Assembly: GCF_003987475.1 (NCBI RefSeq)
Contig: NZ_PIQH01000006.1
Location: 1 to 64,000, forward strand
Reading direction: 5' to 3'
Source of the DNA: Idiomarina tyrosinivorans
Lineage (GTDB): Bacteria > Pseudomonadota > Gammaproteobacteria > Enterobacterales > Alteromonadaceae
Length of the DNA: 64,000 nucleotides
The first letter of the stretch is position 1. The number at the start of each line of letters is the position of its first letter. This document shows, one piece after another, positions 36,323 through 47,195 of this stretch. Made by a program: the position numbers and the translations under genes. A model generated the notes under the pieces. It saw nothing but the letters and a program-made list of their open reading frames with translations, was not told where the DNA came from and ran no database searches.

Positions 36323-39025
36323 CTATAGCTGGCCGTGACAATGCTTGAACTTCTTGCCTGAGCCACAAGGGCAAGGGTCGTTACGCCCGACTTTTTGTAC
36401 TCGCCGCGGCTGCGGTGCAGCATCATCGTTTTGTTCTGCTGTGGCAGAGCTTTGCTCATGGCGGAATTCGCGTGGCCCGCTATCGGCTTGACGACGTTGC
36501 TGGTCGACCGCATCTACGTCTTCTTCCGCGCGAACTTTTACTTTACTCAGAATCGTCACCACGTCTAGCTTCAAGTTTTCCAGCATTTCGGTGAACAACT
36601 CGAACGCTTCACGTTTGTATTCTTGTTTTGGGTTCTTCTGTGCATAGCCACGCAAATGAATACCTTGGCGCAGGTGATCCATTGCCGCTAGGTGTTCTTT
36701 CCAGTGTTGGTCTAAGCTCTGTAGCATGATAGATTTTTCGAATCGACGCATTACTTGGTCGCCGACCATCTGCTCTTTCTCTTTATAAGCTTCTACCAAC
36801 GCCGCTAAAACGCGCTCTCGCAATACTTCCTCATGGAAATGGTCTTCTTCGTCCAACCATTTTTGCAGCGGCAACTGAATGTGGAAGTCGCTGACTAAGC
36901 GCTCTTCTAACGCGGGTAAATCCCACAACTCTGCCAACGATTGTGGTGGCACGTATTCATCAATTACCGCATTGACCACATCTTCCCGGATCACGTCGAT
37001 GGTTTCAGAAATGTCGCCTTCGTCCAACAGCTCGTTGCGCTGTTCGTACACGACTGTGCGCTGGTCGTTTGCCACGTCATCGTACTCTAACAACTGCTTA
37101 CGGATATCGAAGTTGCGTCCCTCAACTTTACGTTGTGCGTTTTCGATGGCGCGTGTAACCCACGGGTGCTCAATCGCTTCGCCTTCTTTCATACCTAGGC
37201 GTTTCATCATCGACGCCATCCGCTCTGAGGCAAAAATACGCATCAGTGGATCTTCTAACGATAAGTAGAAGCGCGATGAACCTGGGTCCCCTTGACGTCC
37301 CGCACGACCACGCAACTGGTTATCAATACGGCGTGATTCATGACGCTCGGTACCGACGATATGCAAGCCGCCTGCTTCAATCACTTCGTCATGTACTTTT
37401 TGCCAATCGGCTTTGATTTTATCAATCTGTGCTTGGCTCGGATCTTCCAGTTTTTCGACTTCAACTTGCCAGTTACCACCCAAGACGATATCGGTACCGC
37501 GACCAGCCATGTTGGTTGCAATGGTGACGGCACCAGGGCGACCCGCTTGCGCGATAATATCCGCTTCTTGTGCGTGGAATTTTGCGTTAAGTACGCTGTG
37601 CTTGATCTTCTTTTGCTTTAGCAGTTGCGAAAGCAGCTCCGAGTTTTCGATCGAGACCGTACCCACCAACACAGGTCGCCCTTGCTTACGGCATTCTTCA
37701 ATGTCCTCAGCAATGGCTTCGTATTTCTCCCGTGTGGTTAGATAAATCAGATCAGCTCGGTCATCACGCACCATCGGACGGTTGGTCGGAATAACCACGG
37801 TTTCTAAGCCGTAAATTGATTGGAATTCGAACGCTTCAGTATCTGCTGTACCGGTCATACCGGCCAGTTTATTGTATAAACGGAAATAGTTCTGGAACGT
37901 GATTGACGCCAGAGTCTGGTTTTCATTTTGAATGGTAACGCCTTCTTTCGCTTCCATTGCTTGGTGTAAACCTTCTGACCAACGGCGCCCTTCCATGGTA
38001 CGACCCGTATGCTCATCAACAATGATGATTTGGTCGTCTTTAACAATATAATCGACGTCTTTTTGGAACAGGTGATGTGCGCGTAATGCCGCGTTCACGT
38101 GGTGCAACAGAGTAATGTTGGCGGCTGAATAGAGCGAATCATCGGCGGCTAACATGCCCTTTTCTTTGAGCAGCTCTTCTACATGCTCCTGACCATTTTC
38201 GGTTAAATGCAACTGTTTGGCTTTTTCATCAATGGTGAAGTCGCCATCACCGCGTTCTTCTTCGGTATCTTCCTTTTCTTGACGAACCAATGATGGCACT
38301 AACTCATTCATTTGCCGATAGAGCTCTGAACTGTCTTCCGCTGGACCTGAGATAATCAGTGGGGTCCGCGCTTCGTCGATTAAGATTGAATCGACTTCAT
38401 CGATTAACGCATAATGCAATTCGCGCTGAACTCGGTCTTCTGGTGAAAACGCCATGTTATCGCGCAAATAATCGAAGCCGAATTCGTTGTTAGTACCGTA
38501 AGTAATATCTGCTTGATAGGCGGCTTTTTTATCCTCCGGCGACATCCCCGGAATGTTAAACGCGACTGTCATGCCAAGGAACTCAAACAACGGTCGATTC
38601 CATTCAGCATCACGTTTGGCCAAATAGTCGTTTACGGTAATCACGTGCACGCCTTTGCCGGCTAATGCATTGAGATAAGCGGGTAAGGTTGCGGTAAGGG
38701 TTTTACCTTCACCGGTACGCATCTCAGCAATTTTATTGTCGTGAAGCACCATACCACCGACCAATTGAACGTCGAAATGGCGCATCCCAAACACGCGTTT
38801 AGAAGCCTCACGTACCGTCGCGTAAGCCTCTACCTGAAGCTGTTCAATGCTCTCGTCCTGCAACAACCGCTTGCGAAACTCTGCGGTCTTTTCACGTAAC
38901 TGTTCATCGCTCAGCGCTTCGAAGTCTTTTTCTAACGCGTTGATTTGTTCTACTTTTTTTTGTAGCGATTTCAGAATCCGATCGTTGCGGCTACCAAATA
39001 CTTTACGAAACAAACTGCCAATCAT
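36323..39025 (-). CDS. secA: Preprotein translocase ATPase SecA
   Basis: This peripheral motor pushes unfolded preproteins through SecYEG. The 900-aa protein has the nucleotide-binding motif [16 protein letters not shown] (about 100-115), the Walker B region [16 protein letters not shown], the helicase motif [22 protein letters not shown], and the C-terminal zinc tail [20 protein letters not shown] that binds SecB. The frame extends to 39064, but ATG 39025 gives the family start ([16 protein letters not shown]). There is no secM upstream; a terminator-like hairpin occupies the leader. Confidence 0.98.
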   Translation of the reverse strand: MIGSLFRKVFGSRNDRILKSLQKKVEQINALEKDFEALSDEQLREKTAEFRKRLLQDESIEQLQVEAYATVREASKRVFGMRHFDVQLVGGMVLHDNKIAEMRTGEGKTLTATLPAYLNALAGKGVHVITVNDYLAKRDAEWNRPLFEFLGMTVAFNIPGMSPEDKKAAYQADITYGTNNEFGFDYLRDNMAFSPEDRVQRELHYALIDEVDSILIDEARTPLIISGPAEDSSELYRQMNELVPSLVRQEKEDTEEERGDGDFTIDEKAKQLHLTENGQEHVEELLKEKGMLAADDSLYSAANITLLHHVNAALRAHHLFQKDVDYIVKDDQIIIVDEHTGRTMEGRRWSEGLHQAMEAKEGVTIQNENQTLASITFQNYFRLYNKLAGMTGTADTEAFEFQSIYGLETVVIPTNRPMVRDDRADLIYLTTREKYEAIAEDIEECRKQGRPVLVGTVSIENSELLSQLLKQKKIKHSVLNAKFHAQEADIIAQAGRPGAVTIATNMAGRGTDIVLGGNWQVEVEKLEDPSQAQIDKIKADWQKVHDEVIEAGGLHIVGTERHESRRIDNQLRGRAGRQGDPGSSRFYLSLEDPLMRIFASERMASMMKRLGMKEGEAIEHPWVTRAIENAQRKVEGRNFDIRKQLLEYDDVANDQRTVVYEQRNELLDEGDISETIDVIREDVVNAVIDEYVPPQSLAELWDLPALEERLVSDFHIQLPLQKWLDEEDHFHEEVLRERVLAALVEAYKEKEQMVGDQVMRRFEKSIMLQSLDQHWKEHLAAMDHLRQGIHLRGYAQKNPKQEYKREAFELFTEMLENLKLDVVTILSKVKVRAEEDVDAVDQQRRQADSGPREFRHEQSSATAEQNDDAAPQPRRVQKVGRNDPCPCGSGKKFKHCHGQL

Positions 39026-39062
39026 GCGCCTGATCTTTCCTATCGTGTCAATGTGATAAAAC

Positions 39063-39085
39063 AAAAACGGTACCTGGAGGTACCG
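39063..39085 (-). terminator. Terminator-like hairpin upstream of secA
   Basis: CGGTACC and GGTACCG (39068-39074, 39079-39085) pair around a 4-nt loop and are followed on the minus strand by TTTTT. It lies between the M23 peptidase stop and the secA ATG, about 40 bp before secA. It may end the upstream transcript or act as a leader attenuator. Confidence 0.6.
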
Positions 39086-39107
39086 CTGCAGCCACTACTG
39101 CGGATAA

Positions 39108-40040
39108 TTATTTGTCGTCTATTTTGCGATAGACAAATTTATAAGGGTCTATTTGACGACCGTTGCGAAGCACTTCGTAGTGCACATGGGGTCCAGTAGA
39201 CCGTCCGGTACTGCCCATTTCCGCAATTTGCTGGCCGCGGGTAACCACGTCACCCACTTTTACTAAAACTTTCTTATTGTGACCATAACGGGTTCTTAAA
39301 CCGCCGCCATGGTCAATTTCTACCAGATTGCCGTAGCCATATCGTTCACCAGCCCAAGTGACTACACCCGCACCGGTGGCTTTAATTTTAACGTCTTCGT
39401 CGTAACTGGCGAAGTCTAAACCTTCATGCATTGCTGGAACCCCGGTAAAGGGATCCTTACGCACGCCAAACTGCGATGACAACCAACCCGAGTCGATGGG
39501 ACGCCCAGCAATGAAGCTTTCACTATTGATATTGTGATTCATCATCACAGACTCAAGTAGTGATAGCTGATTTTGTTTGTCAGAAATTCTTGCCAACATT
39601 TGGTCGATTTGGCTGAGCACTTCGCCACCAGTGGCTTTCGGTAAGTCTGCAACGGCCAGTTCTGGCCCCCCAGCAGGAACGGGTTGGCTGAAGTCAAACT
39701 CGCCGTTGTCGAGTTCAGCCACCGACGCCAAACGCTGGCCAAGCGCGTCAAGACGACGCATTTGGGCACGCAATTCCCCCAAATAGAGTGTCATTGCGCC
39801 AAGCTTCTTTTCTGTTTCGGCACGTAATGACTTCAATGCTTGTTGCTGCAACACCAGTTGCTGCTGCTCCTTGCTGATGCGCTGCTGCGCATAGTCGCTA
39901 TCGAGCCCCTTGTATGCCCAAGGTTGCCAATAGACCATGAGCCCTACCGCAACGATTCCGGCATATGACAGTAAGCGTCGCCGACTGAGCGATATTTTGA
40001 AACGAATTTTGGAGCCTCTGTACAAGACTGATAAACTCAT
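39108..40040 (-). CDS. M23 (LytM-type) peptidase with coiled coil
   Basis: This 310-aa protein is anchored by one membrane helix near the N terminus (about residues 22-38), with a periplasmic coiled coil (about 50-110, Gln/Leu/Arg-rich). The C-terminal M23 domain retains zinc and catalytic residues in MHEGLDFAS (HxxxD, about residue 207), RTRYGHNKK and GPHVHYEV (HxH). Such enzymes cut peptidoglycan cross-links or regulate division and wall hydrolysis. It sits just upstream of secA, a position held by secM in enterobacteria, and is divergent from dciA. Confidence 0.93.
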   Translation of the reverse strand: MSLSVLYRGSKIRFKISLSRRRLLSYAGIVAVGLMVYWQPWAYKGLDSDYAQQRISKEQQQLVLQQQALKSLRAETEKKLGAMTLYLGELRAQMRRLDALGQRLASVAELDNGEFDFSQPVPAGGPELAVADLPKATGGEVLSQIDQMLARISDKQNQLSLLESVMMNHNINSESFIAGRPIDSGWLSSQFGVRKDPFTGVPAMHEGLDFASYDEDVKIKATGAGVVTWAGERYGYGNLVEIDHGGGLRTRYGHNKKVLVKVGDVVTRGQQIAEMGSTGRSTGPHVHYEVLRNGRQIDPYKFVYRKIDDK

Positions 40041-40082
40041 GCTAATTCTCTATACTGTCTTCTAAGCGACCTAAACTTACCC

Positions 40083-40541
40083 ATGGCCGATCGTCCCAAA
40101 ACTACAAGTGCGTTAGTCGCTACTGGACTTACCGAAAACAGTAGCCAGTTACGCCAATACCAAAGCTTCGCCGAGCAATTTAAACGCTGGCAAAAGCAGC
40201 TAGTGGATTGCCTCGATAACGAACTTGCAAATCATTGTCGGGTTGTACGCATTAAGGGCGACACATTAATTGTCAGTGTTTCTTCGGCCGCTTGGGCAAC
40301 CCGATTAAAGTTTCAACAAGGCGCCATTATAACGCATTTTTCGAAAGACGCGACGATTGCGCCACTTCGCCATGTTGATATTAGAATTCATCCTGAAGCA
40401 TTTGCCCGGCAAGAGCAACAGAAAAACGATGAAAGTGACACTGCAAAACGGCTGAGAAAATTGGCAGAGGGAAGTACTGGGGCGTTGCGGGAACAATTGT
40501 TGGCGCTGGCGGAGAGAGCAGCCAGCGCCGACAAAAAATGA
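40083..40541 (+). CDS. dciA: DciA (DUF721) replicative-helicase loader
   Basis: This 152-aa protein has a DUF721 core with the family-like pattern WQKQLVDCLDNELANHCRVVRIKGDTLIVSVSSAAWATRLKF split over about 55-100. Family members (DciA) assist loading of DnaB helicase in bacteria without DnaC. The C terminus is a charged helical tail. It is divergent from the M23 peptidase gene and convergent with lpxC, with stop codons adjacent. The helicase-loading role is inferred from the family. Confidence 0.85.
   Translation: MADRPKTTSALVATGLTENSSQLRQYQSFAEQFKRWQKQLVDCLDNELANHCRVVRIKGDTLIVSVSSAAWATRLKFQQGAIITHFSKDATIAPLRHVDIRIHPEAFARQEQQKNDESDTAKRLRKLAEGSTGALREQLLALAERAASADKK
40502..40529. other. Stem-loop at the dciA/lpxC 3' ends
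   Basis: GGCGCTGGC and GCCAGCGCC (40502-40510, 40521-40529) form a perfect 9-bp GC stem inside the end of dciA, about 12 bp from the lpxC stop. No T tract follows on either strand, so it may protect transcript ends rather than terminate. Confidence 0.45.
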
Positions 40542-41459
40542 TTACTGGCTTAATACCGGCGCAGCATAGGCGATTGGAGAGCGGTCAGCTTCACTTTCAA
40601 AGGTGACAAATTCCCAGTTTTCTTGCTCAGCGAATACCGCTTGTAATAACTGGTTATTCAATGCATGACCTGATTTAAATGCGCGTAAGTGACCCAATAG
40701 GCTATGCCCGCACATATATAAGTCGCCCACCGCATCTAAGATTTTGTGCTTAACAAACTCGTCGTCGTAACGCAGTCCATCGGTATTCATGACCCGAAAC
40801 TCGTCTAATACCACGGCGTTATCGAAACTGCCGCCTAACGCCAAGTTGTTCGCACGCAAATACTCGATGTCTTTCATAAAGCCGAAGGTACGTGCGCGGC
40901 TAATATCTTTGACAAAGCCCTTACTGCTGAAATCCATACTAACCACTTGGTTGGTGTCAGCAATTGCGGGGTGATTAAAATCGATGGCGAAATCGATTTT
41001 AAAACCATTGTGCGGCAACAACTCTGCCCACTTGTCACCCTCTTCTACACGCACTGGACGCTTAACGCGAACGAATTTCTTCGCCGCATTCTGTAGTTCG
41101 ATACCCGCACTTTGTAGCAGGTAAACAAACGGGTGCGAACTACCGTCCATGATCGGGATTTCATGTGAATCAACTTCCACAATCAGGTTATCAATTCCCA
41201 ATCCAGCAACGGCCGCTAGTAAATGCTCAACAGTCGACACACGAATATTGTTGTCGTTGATTAAACAGGTACACATTTGCGTATCGCGCACCCAATCAGC
41301 CCGGGCAGGTATATCCACTGCTGGCTCAAGGTCGGTACGGCGAAAGATAACCCCAGTATTAGCCGGCGCAGGACGCAAGGTCAGGTTAACCTTATTGCCC
41401 TTATGCAAGCCAACCCCAGTGGTTGCTATCGCTTGTTTCAGTGTACGTTGTCTAATCAT
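40542..41459 (-). CDS. lpxC: UDP-3-O-acyl-GlcNAc deacetylase LpxC
   Basis: This zinc amidase catalyses the first committed step of lipid A synthesis. It is 305 aa as in E. coli. Motifs include [17 protein letters not shown] with the first zinc His (about 79), [15 protein letters not shown], and [15 protein letters not shown] with the other zinc His/Asp (about 238 and 242). The start is [19 protein letters not shown]. Although it ends the dcw cluster, it has its own promoter in the 117-bp gap after ftsZ, as in relatives. Confidence 0.98.
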   Translation of the reverse strand: MIRQRTLKQAIATTGVGLHKGNKVNLTLRPAPANTGVIFRRTDLEPAVDIPARADWVRDTQMCTCLINDNNIRVSTVEHLLAAVAGLGIDNLIVEVDSHEIPIMDGSSHPFVYLLQSAGIELQNAAKKFVRVKRPVRVEEGDKWAELLPHNGFKIDFAIDFNHPAIADTNQVVSMDFSSKGFVKDISRARTFGFMKDIEYLRANNLALGGSFDNAVVLDEFRVMNTDGLRYDDEFVKHKILDAVGDLYMCGHSLLGHLRAFKSGHALNNQLLQAVFAEQENWEFVTFESEADRSPIAYAAPVLSQ

Positions 41460-41524
41460 TACTTAGTGCTCACCTACTCTTCTGTTGGCAAACGGAAATA
41501 CCCGTTCCCAAAAATCGGCGGAAT

Positions 41525-41554
41525 ATTATACGACATTTGCTAGTTTGCAAGCAA
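41525..41554 (-). promoter_or_regulatory. lpxC promoter
   Basis: On the minus strand a perfect TATAAT (41525-41530) and TTGCTT (41549-41554) are 18 bp apart. This gives an lpxC leader of about 60 nt. Confidence 0.7.
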
Positions 41555-41576
41555 ATTTTCTTATTAAGTCAGCCAG

Positions 41577-42770
41577 TTAATCCACTTGCTTGCGCAAAAA
41601 TGCCGGAATATCTAAATAATCCAACTCGGGCGACTCTTTTTCTTTTGCCGCCGGCTTAGCACGCGCTTGCTCTGCAGGCTTGCGCTCAGTTTGCGCCTGT
41701 TCCTGCTGGTCTAACCGCGGTGCAGCTGCAGAGCGGTCTAGGCTCGCGCTGTACTGCTGAGCTGATTCGCGCTTCGGTGCGCTGTTATTGACCAACGAAA
41801 TGTCGGGCTTACGTTCTGCGCCAATGCCTGTTGCGACAACGGTTACGCGTAATTCATTCGACATCTCAGTATCGATAACAGTTCCCACAATTACAGTGGC
41901 GTTATCAGAAGCAAACGCCTTAACGGTATTACCCACGGTTTCGAACTCATCGATACTCATGTCCATACCTGCAGTAACATTCACTAGCACGCCACGCGCG
42001 CCGGACAAGTCGATGTCTTCCAGTAGCGGGCTATTGATAGCCATTTCTGCCGCTTCTTGTGCACGGTCCTCACCGCTAGCCACACCCGTACCCATCATTG
42101 CGGTACCCATTTCTTTCATTACCGCGCGCACGTCGGCAAAGTCGACGTTGATTAAGCCTGGGCGCGTGATCAATTCGGCGATGCCTTGGACCGCGCCTAA
42201 CAGCACGTTGTTGGCGGCACTGAAGGCATCCAGCAAGCTAGTGCCTTTGCCCATTACCTTCAATAGTTTTTCGTTTGGAATGGTGATCAGTGAATCGACG
42301 TTTTGACCCAACGCGTTGATCCCATCTTCCGCGACCGCCATCCGCTTTTTACCTTCAAAGGGGAACGGTTTAGTGACGACCGCAACGGTCAGAATGCCGA
42401 GTTCTTTAGCGACTTCGGCGACCACTGGTGCAGCACCTGTACCAGTACCGCCGCCCATGCCGGCAGCAATGAATACCATGTCCGCACCTTGCAGGTGCTT
42501 CTTGATATTTTCGCGGTCTTCTTCCGCCGACTGACGGCCGACTTCAGGGTTAGCGCCTGCCCCCAAACCTTTGGTCACATCGTGACCCAATTGGATAGTG
42601 ACATCTGCCGAGTGATTGCGCAGTGCTTGCGCGTCGGTGTTCGCCGCAATAAATTGCACACCCTCAATCGACTCTTTAACCATGTGCTGGACGGCGTTAC
42701 CACCGCCACCACCGACTCCGATGACTTTAATCACCGCCTCGCTTTCGTAATTATCCATTAGTTCAAACAT
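41577..42770 (-). CDS. ftsZ: Cell division GTPase FtsZ
   Basis: This tubulin homologue forms the Z ring. The 397-aa protein has the T4 motif [10 protein letters not shown] (about 106-115), the GTPase T7 synergy loop with [11 protein letters not shown], a variable Gln/Ala/Lys-rich linker (about 320-380), and the C-terminal peptide [15 protein letters not shown] that docks FtsA, ZipA and ZapD. AGGAG precedes the ATG. It is 48 bp downstream of ftsA. Confidence 0.99.
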   Translation of the reverse strand: MFELMDNYESEAVIKVIGVGGGGGNAVQHMVKESIEGVQFIAANTDAQALRNHSADVTIQLGHDVTKGLGAGANPEVGRQSAEEDRENIKKHLQGADMVFIAAGMGGGTGTGAAPVVAEVAKELGILTVAVVTKPFPFEGKKRMAVAEDGINALGQNVDSLITIPNEKLLKVMGKGTSLLDAFSAANNVLLGAVQGIAELITRPGLINVDFADVRAVMKEMGTAMMGTGVASGEDRAQEAAEMAINSPLLEDIDLSGARGVLVNVTAGMDMSIDEFETVGNTVKAFASDNATVIVGTVIDTEMSNELRVTVVATGIGAERKPDISLVNNSAPKRESAQQYSASLDRSAAAPRLDQQEQAQTERKPAEQARAKPAAKEKESPELDYLDIPAFLRKQVD

Positions 42771-42818
42771 GTTGTTCTCTCCTACCTGCTTTTTTATTAC
42801 TTTGGTGCTGTCTCAGCA

Positions 42819-44060
42819 CTAAAATTCGCCTTTAAACCAGCTCTGCAAGCGTTGCCAGAGGCTGATAACGTCAGTCGACCCTCGACCGTTTTGTTGCTGT
42901 GCGGTGTCTTGCTGACCATACCGTAACAAGCCAACTGCGGTCGCATAAACCGGGTCCTCGACATAATCTTTCAATCCTTTGACACCAATCGGTTGTCCTA
43001 CCCGTACTGGCATCTGAAAAATCTCTTCAGCAAACTCAACAGCGCCTTCCATTTTGGCGCAGCCACCGGTTAACACGACACCAGCTGCAATTTGTTCATC
43101 TAAACCACTTTGCTTAATCTCTTCGCGCACTAATTCAAACAATTCTTGGTACCGCGGCTCGACCACTTCCGCCAATATATGGCGTGACATCACCCGCGAA
43201 GGGCGACCGCCAACGGACGGCACTTCGATGTTGTCTTCCATGCTAACCATTTGCCGTAATGCGCATGCATGCTGTGTTTTAATCTGTTCCGCATGATTAA
43301 TTGGGGTGCGGAAAATCTTCGCAATATCACTGGTCACTTGGTTGCCAGCCGCCGGAATCACTGCGGTGTGGCGCAACACACCACCCGAGTAAATGCAAAT
43401 ATCGATGGTGCCACCACCCATATCGACCAAAGCAACACCCAAATCTTTTTCGTCTTCGGTCAGCACTGCGATGCTCGAAGCCAACGCTGAGAAAATCAGC
43501 TTATCCACGGTTAAACCGCAGCGCTCGACGGCTTTTACAATATTCTTCGCCATATCATTCGCACAGGTAATGATGTGGACTTTCGCTTCCATGCGCACGC
43601 CTGACATGCCAATCGGGCTCTTGATACTCTCTTGCGAGTCAATCACGAACTCCTGCGGCAATACGTGTAAAATTCTGCGCTCTTGCGCAATCGGAACCGA
43701 TTTCGCGGCATGGATGACACTATCCACGTCGTCTTGCGTCACTTCCGCCTCGTTAATCGGTACCATGCCATTCTCGTTTTGGCAGGCGATATGGCGACCA
43801 GAGATATTCAAATAAACTGAGGCCACTCGACAATCCGCCATTAACTCAGCTTCGTCGACCGCACGTTGTACCGCTTGCACCACCAGGTTCAAGTCATTTA
43901 CGCCGCCCTTATCCATGCCGCGCGAGGTGGTAACGCCAACACCAATAACACTGATCTCGTCATCGGGTAGCACTTCGCCAACCAACGCCGTGACCTTACT
44001 GGTACCGATATCAAGGCCGACGACCATGTTGCGTTCTGTGGTTTTAGACATTGCGCTCAA
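42819..44060 (-). CDS. ftsA: Cell division protein FtsA
   Basis: This actin-like protein tethers FtsZ to the membrane. The 413-aa protein has the nucleotide-binding VGLDIGTSKVTALVGE near the N terminus, the phosphate-2 loop DMGGGTIDICIYSGG (about 208) and a C-terminal amphipathic helix (ISLWQRLQSWFKGEF). The start is ambiguous: TTG 44060 has GAGG 7 bases upstream inside the end of ftsQ, while ATG 44051 (MSKTTERN) lacks a good site. The TTG gives three extra residues. Confidence 0.98.
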   Translation of the reverse strand: MSAMSKTTERNMVVGLDIGTSKVTALVGEVLPDDEISVIGVGVTTSRGMDKGGVNDLNLVVQAVQRAVDEAELMADCRVASVYLNISGRHIACQNENGMVPINEAEVTQDDVDSVIHAAKSVPIAQERRILHVLPQEFVIDSQESIKSPIGMSGVRMEAKVHIITCANDMAKNIVKAVERCGLTVDKLIFSALASSIAVLTEDEKDLGVALVDMGGGTIDICIYSGGVLRHTAVIPAAGNQVTSDIAKIFRTPINHAEQIKTQHACALRQMVSMEDNIEVPSVGGRPSRVMSRHILAEVVEPRYQELFELVREEIKQSGLDEQIAAGVVLTGGCAKMEGAVEFAEEIFQMPVRVGQPIGVKGLKDYVEDPVYATAVGLLRYGQQDTAQQQNGRGSTDVISLWQRLQSWFKGEF

Positions 44061-44062
44061 TT

Positions 44063-44800
44063 TTATTCCTCTTTATCTCGCCAGCTCACCGCTACGCCCG
44101 TGTCGTAACGGCAATCGACATAATCGATGGCTTTGTCACTTTGCTTTTTTATTGTTTCGTACACATCAATAAAGCGTTTTACCCGTTCGCCGGCAGCCTC
44201 TCGCCCCAGCCTTAATTCGATGCCATTGGTGAGCACTATGTTCACCGCAAAGCGTGGACTTAACCGCAGCGCATCAATGGCAAAGCCATTAATACTGAGC
44301 AACGACTGCAACTCTCGATAACGTTGCAAGGTTTCCGCTACCGCATCTTCTGGCCCATACAACGATGGCAACGCATGATCCTTGGTCACCGCCGCCTTGA
44401 ACACTTGTCCTTGCTCATTCAGCAAGCGGTCGTGGTTCCAATGCGCGACCGGCTGTTGTTCAACCACATACACACTCAAGCGGTCCGGCCATACTTTCCG
44501 CAGCGATGCGGTCGCCACCCATGGCAGTTGCTCTACTCGCTGTCTTAACGCGTTCACGTCGGCAGAAAAAAAGCTGCCAATTGTACCACGATTCAGCGCT
44601 GCTCTAACCTGTTCTGGTTGCACATAGCGCAGCTCACCTTGCACGCTCAGTTGGTCAAGTGGCGCCTGGCGTTCGTCTAATAACGCCTGATACAACTGCC
44701 AACCGCCAATCAACGCAGTTAGAATAATGGCGACAAAGAACGCAAAGCTGAGCCAAAAGCCCCAACGCCACTCTCGCCAATGCTGTAACTGCGCGCGCAT
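44063..44800 (-). CDS. ftsQ: Cell division protein FtsQ
   Basis: This bitopic protein of the FtsQBL complex has a short cytoplasmic N tail and one membrane helix (about 15-37). A POTRA domain follows (QLSVQGELRYVQPEQVRAAL), then the beta domain with VEQLPWVATASLRKVWPDRLSV and the C-terminal FIDVYETIKKQSDKAIDYVD. It is 245 aa, slightly shorter than E. coli. It lies 6 bp after ddlB and 2 bp before ftsA. Confidence 0.95.
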   Translation of the reverse strand: MRAQLQHWREWRWGFWLSFAFFVAIILTALIGGWQLYQALLDERQAPLDQLSVQGELRYVQPEQVRAALNRGTIGSFFSADVNALRQRVEQLPWVATASLRKVWPDRLSVYVVEQQPVAHWNHDRLLNEQGQVFKAAVTKDHALPSLYGPEDAVAETLQRYRELQSLLSINGFAIDALRLSPRFAVNIVLTNGIELRLGREAAGERVKRFIDVYETIKKQSDKAIDYVDCRYDTGVAVSWRDKEE

Positions 44801-44806
44801 CCGCGC

Positions 44807-45733
44807 CTACTCCATTGTCTGTTCTAAAATTCTCAGCGTTAAATCGCCGAACGATATTCCTGCAGCTTTTGCTGCCATAGGGACTAGGCTTTTTTCTGTC
44901 ATCCCCGGTACCGTATTCACTTCCAGTAATTGCCAACGGCCTTCGCTATCTGCCATTAAGTCGACACGTCCCCAGCCGCTGCCAGCAACACTTAAAAAGG
45001 CTGCCTTTGCGAGGCTACGAACGGCCAACTCATCGCTTTCGCTTAATCCGGCAGGACAGTGGTATTGAGTATCATTGGCCTGATATTTAGCGTCATAATC
45101 ATAAAACGCATGTGAGGTCTGCAAGCGGATAACCGGTAACGCCCGATTGTCCAACAACGCGACGGTGTATTCAGGTCCTTGCAACCAGGTCTCCACTAAT
45201 AACCGTTGGTCATAATGTGCTGCTTGCTGCAGTGCCTTTCGCAGCTCTTCCGCGTTCGCCGCGATAGCCATACCAATCGATGAGCCTTCCTGCGCGGGTT
45301 TCACTATCACTCGCCCACCGAGTTCAGTGAGTACTTGCTCACAATCAAGCTCAGCAATATGACTGCTGTCCACCGCTATCGAGCGCGCCGTAGGAAGCCC
45401 CGCTGCCTGCCAAATCTGCTTGGTGCGCACTTTATCCATGGCTAAGGCACAACCCAGTACGCCACTTCCGGTGTAGGGCAATTCCAATGCGTCCAGTGCA
45501 CCCTGGATACTGCCATCTTCGCCACCCCGGCCGTGTAACGCGATAAATACTCTGTCAAAATTCTGTGCGAGCAGATCCGTAATGGGCTGTGCAGCGGGGT
45601 CAAAGGCATGAGCATCAACGCCTTCGTTGACCAACGCCTTCAACACTGCCATGCCAGACTTCAACGAGATTTCCCGTTCTGCTGAGCGGCCACCCATTAG
45701 CACCGCAACTTTTCCGAAATCAGCGGCTTTCAT
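44807..45733 (-). CDS. ddlB: D-alanine-D-alanine ligase
   Basis: This ATP-grasp enzyme makes D-Ala-D-Ala for the peptidoglycan stem. It is 308 aa from ATG 45733, which has GGGAGGTC upstream. It shows [17 protein letters not shown] near the start, [12 protein letters not shown] (about 64), the ATP-grasp [12 protein letters not shown] and the C-terminal [17 protein letters not shown]. The frame extends to 45796, but that part is inside murC. It overlaps murC by 14 bp. Confidence 0.97.
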   Translation of the reverse strand: MKAADFGKVAVLMGGRSAEREISLKSGMAVLKALVNEGVDAHAFDPAAQPITDLLAQNFDRVFIALHGRGGEDGSIQGALDALELPYTGSGVLGCALAMDKVRTKQIWQAAGLPTARSIAVDSSHIAELDCEQVLTELGGRVIVKPAQEGSSIGMAIAANAEELRKALQQAAHYDQRLLVETWLQGPEYTVALLDNRALPVIRLQTSHAFYDYDAKYQANDTQYHCPAGLSESDELAVRSLAKAAFLSVAGSGWGRVDLMADSEGRWQLLEVNTVPGMTEKSLVPMAAKAAGISFGDLTLRILEQTME

Positions 45734-47195
45734 GCTGACCTCCCCGCGCCAATAAGCGCGCCGGATCCAATTCCGCCGCAGCCAATTCTTTCGCAAGCGC
45801 GCCCACGTTTCCTGCGCCTTGGGTCAATACCAAGTCATTGCCTTGCATCACATCGGCCAACACCGCTGGTAACTCATCAGGGGTAGCGACAAAAATGGGA
45901 TCGATTTGTCCACGCAGACGAATGGTGCGACACAGCGAGCGCCCATCAGCGCCGCTTATCGGTGCTTCTCCAGCACTGTAAACATCCAGCATTAGCAGCA
46001 CGTCGACATCAGACAACACGGCGGCAAAATCTTCATACAAGTCTCGCGTACGCGAATAACGGTGCGGTTGAAACACCATCACCAAACGCCGATCTGGCCA
46101 GCCCTGTCGGGCGGCTTTAATGGTTGCCGCAACCTCAGACGGATGATGACCATAGTCATCGACTAACATCACGTCACCATTCTCGGCAGCAAAAGTGCCA
46201 TAGTGTTGGAAGCGGCGGCCAATTCCTTGGAATTCGTTAAGCGCTTGTACAATAGCCTGGTCTTCAATGCCCTCGTCGGTTGCCACAGCAACTGCGGCTA
46301 AGGCGTTCAAGACATTATGGCGGCCCGGCATATTGAGCGCGACAGGCAACGGCGGACGGCCATCGCGTAATACTGTAAAGTGGCTCTGACCGGCTTTTTG
46401 GCTAAATTCAACGGCACGCACGTCGGCACTCTCAGAAAAGCCATAAGTCACTGCTTGGCGACCAATGCGAGGAATCAAATTACGGACGATCTCGTCATCC
46501 ACACACATCACTGCCAAGCCGTAGAATGGCAAGTTGTGCAAGAATTCAACATAGGTATCTTGCAGGCGTTGGAAATCGCCCTCGTAGGTATCCATGTGGT
46601 CAGCTTCAATGTTCGTAATAATCGCGACCATCGGCTGTAAATGCAGAAACGACGCATCGCTCTCGTCTGCCTCTGCAATCAGATATTTACTATTACCTAA
46701 GCGTGCATTGCTGCCAGCACTATTTAACAAGCCACCAATAACAAACGTTGGATCGCGTTCTGCCTGCGCAAAAATGCTGGCCACCAATGATGTCGTGGTG
46801 GTTTTACCGTGCGTACCTGCGACAGCAATACCATGGCGGAAGCGCATCAGTTCAGCCAACATTTCAGCACGCCGAACAATCGGAATACGGTGAGCTTTAG
46901 CCGCTTGTAGTTCTACGTTTTCTGGGTTTATCGCACTTGATACCACCACCACGCTGACACCTTCAACCTGTTCCGCTCGATGGCCAATTTTAATACACGC
47001 ACCGAGTTCACGTAGACGCTGGGTGTTGGCGTTTTCAGCAATATCCGAACCCGACACTTGGTAACCTTGGTTCAAGAGAACTTCAGCAATACCACCCATT
47101 CCAGCACCGCCAATGCCGACAAAATGAATACGTTGTACCCGACGCATTTCGGGAACATTGACGATGGTGAAAGGTTGATGCTGATAGTGACTCAT
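45720..47195 (-). CDS. murC: UDP-N-acetylmuramate-L-alanine ligase
   Basis: This first Mur ligase adds L-Ala to UDP-MurNAc. The 491-aa protein has an N-terminal UDP-binding fold ([18 protein letters not shown]), the ATP loop [10 protein letters not shown] (about 122-131), the central ADESDASFL and the C-terminal [15 protein letters not shown] and [12 protein letters not shown] motifs. ATG 47195 overlaps the murG stop (ATGA) with GGAG upstream; a 33-residue upstream extension runs through murG and is rejected. Confidence 0.98.
   Translation of the reverse strand: MSHYQHQPFTIVNVPEMRRVQRIHFVGIGGAGMGGIAEVLLNQGYQVSGSDIAENANTQRLRELGACIKIGHRAEQVEGVSVVVVSSAINPENVELQAAKAHRIPIVRRAEMLAELMRFRHGIAVAGTHGKTTTTSLVASIFAQAERDPTFVIGGLLNSAGSNARLGNSKYLIAEADESDASFLHLQPMVAIITNIEADHMDTYEGDFQRLQDTYVEFLHNLPFYGLAVMCVDDEIVRNLIPRIGRQAVTYGFSESADVRAVEFSQKAGQSHFTVLRDGRPPLPVALNMPGRHNVLNALAAVAVATDEGIEDQAIVQALNEFQGIGRRFQHYGTFAAENGDVMLVDDYGHHPSEVAATIKAARQGWPDRRLVMVFQPHRYSRTRDLYEDFAAVLSDVDVLLMLDVYSAGEAPISGADGRSLCRTIRLRGQIDPIFVATPDELPAVLADVMQGNDLVLTQGAGNVGALAKELAAAELDPARLLARGGQHESR

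Noticed and set aside
39026-39107. A secM-like arrest peptide gene upstream of secA
   Set aside because: The gap is too short and has no coding frame with a signal peptide or arrest motif.
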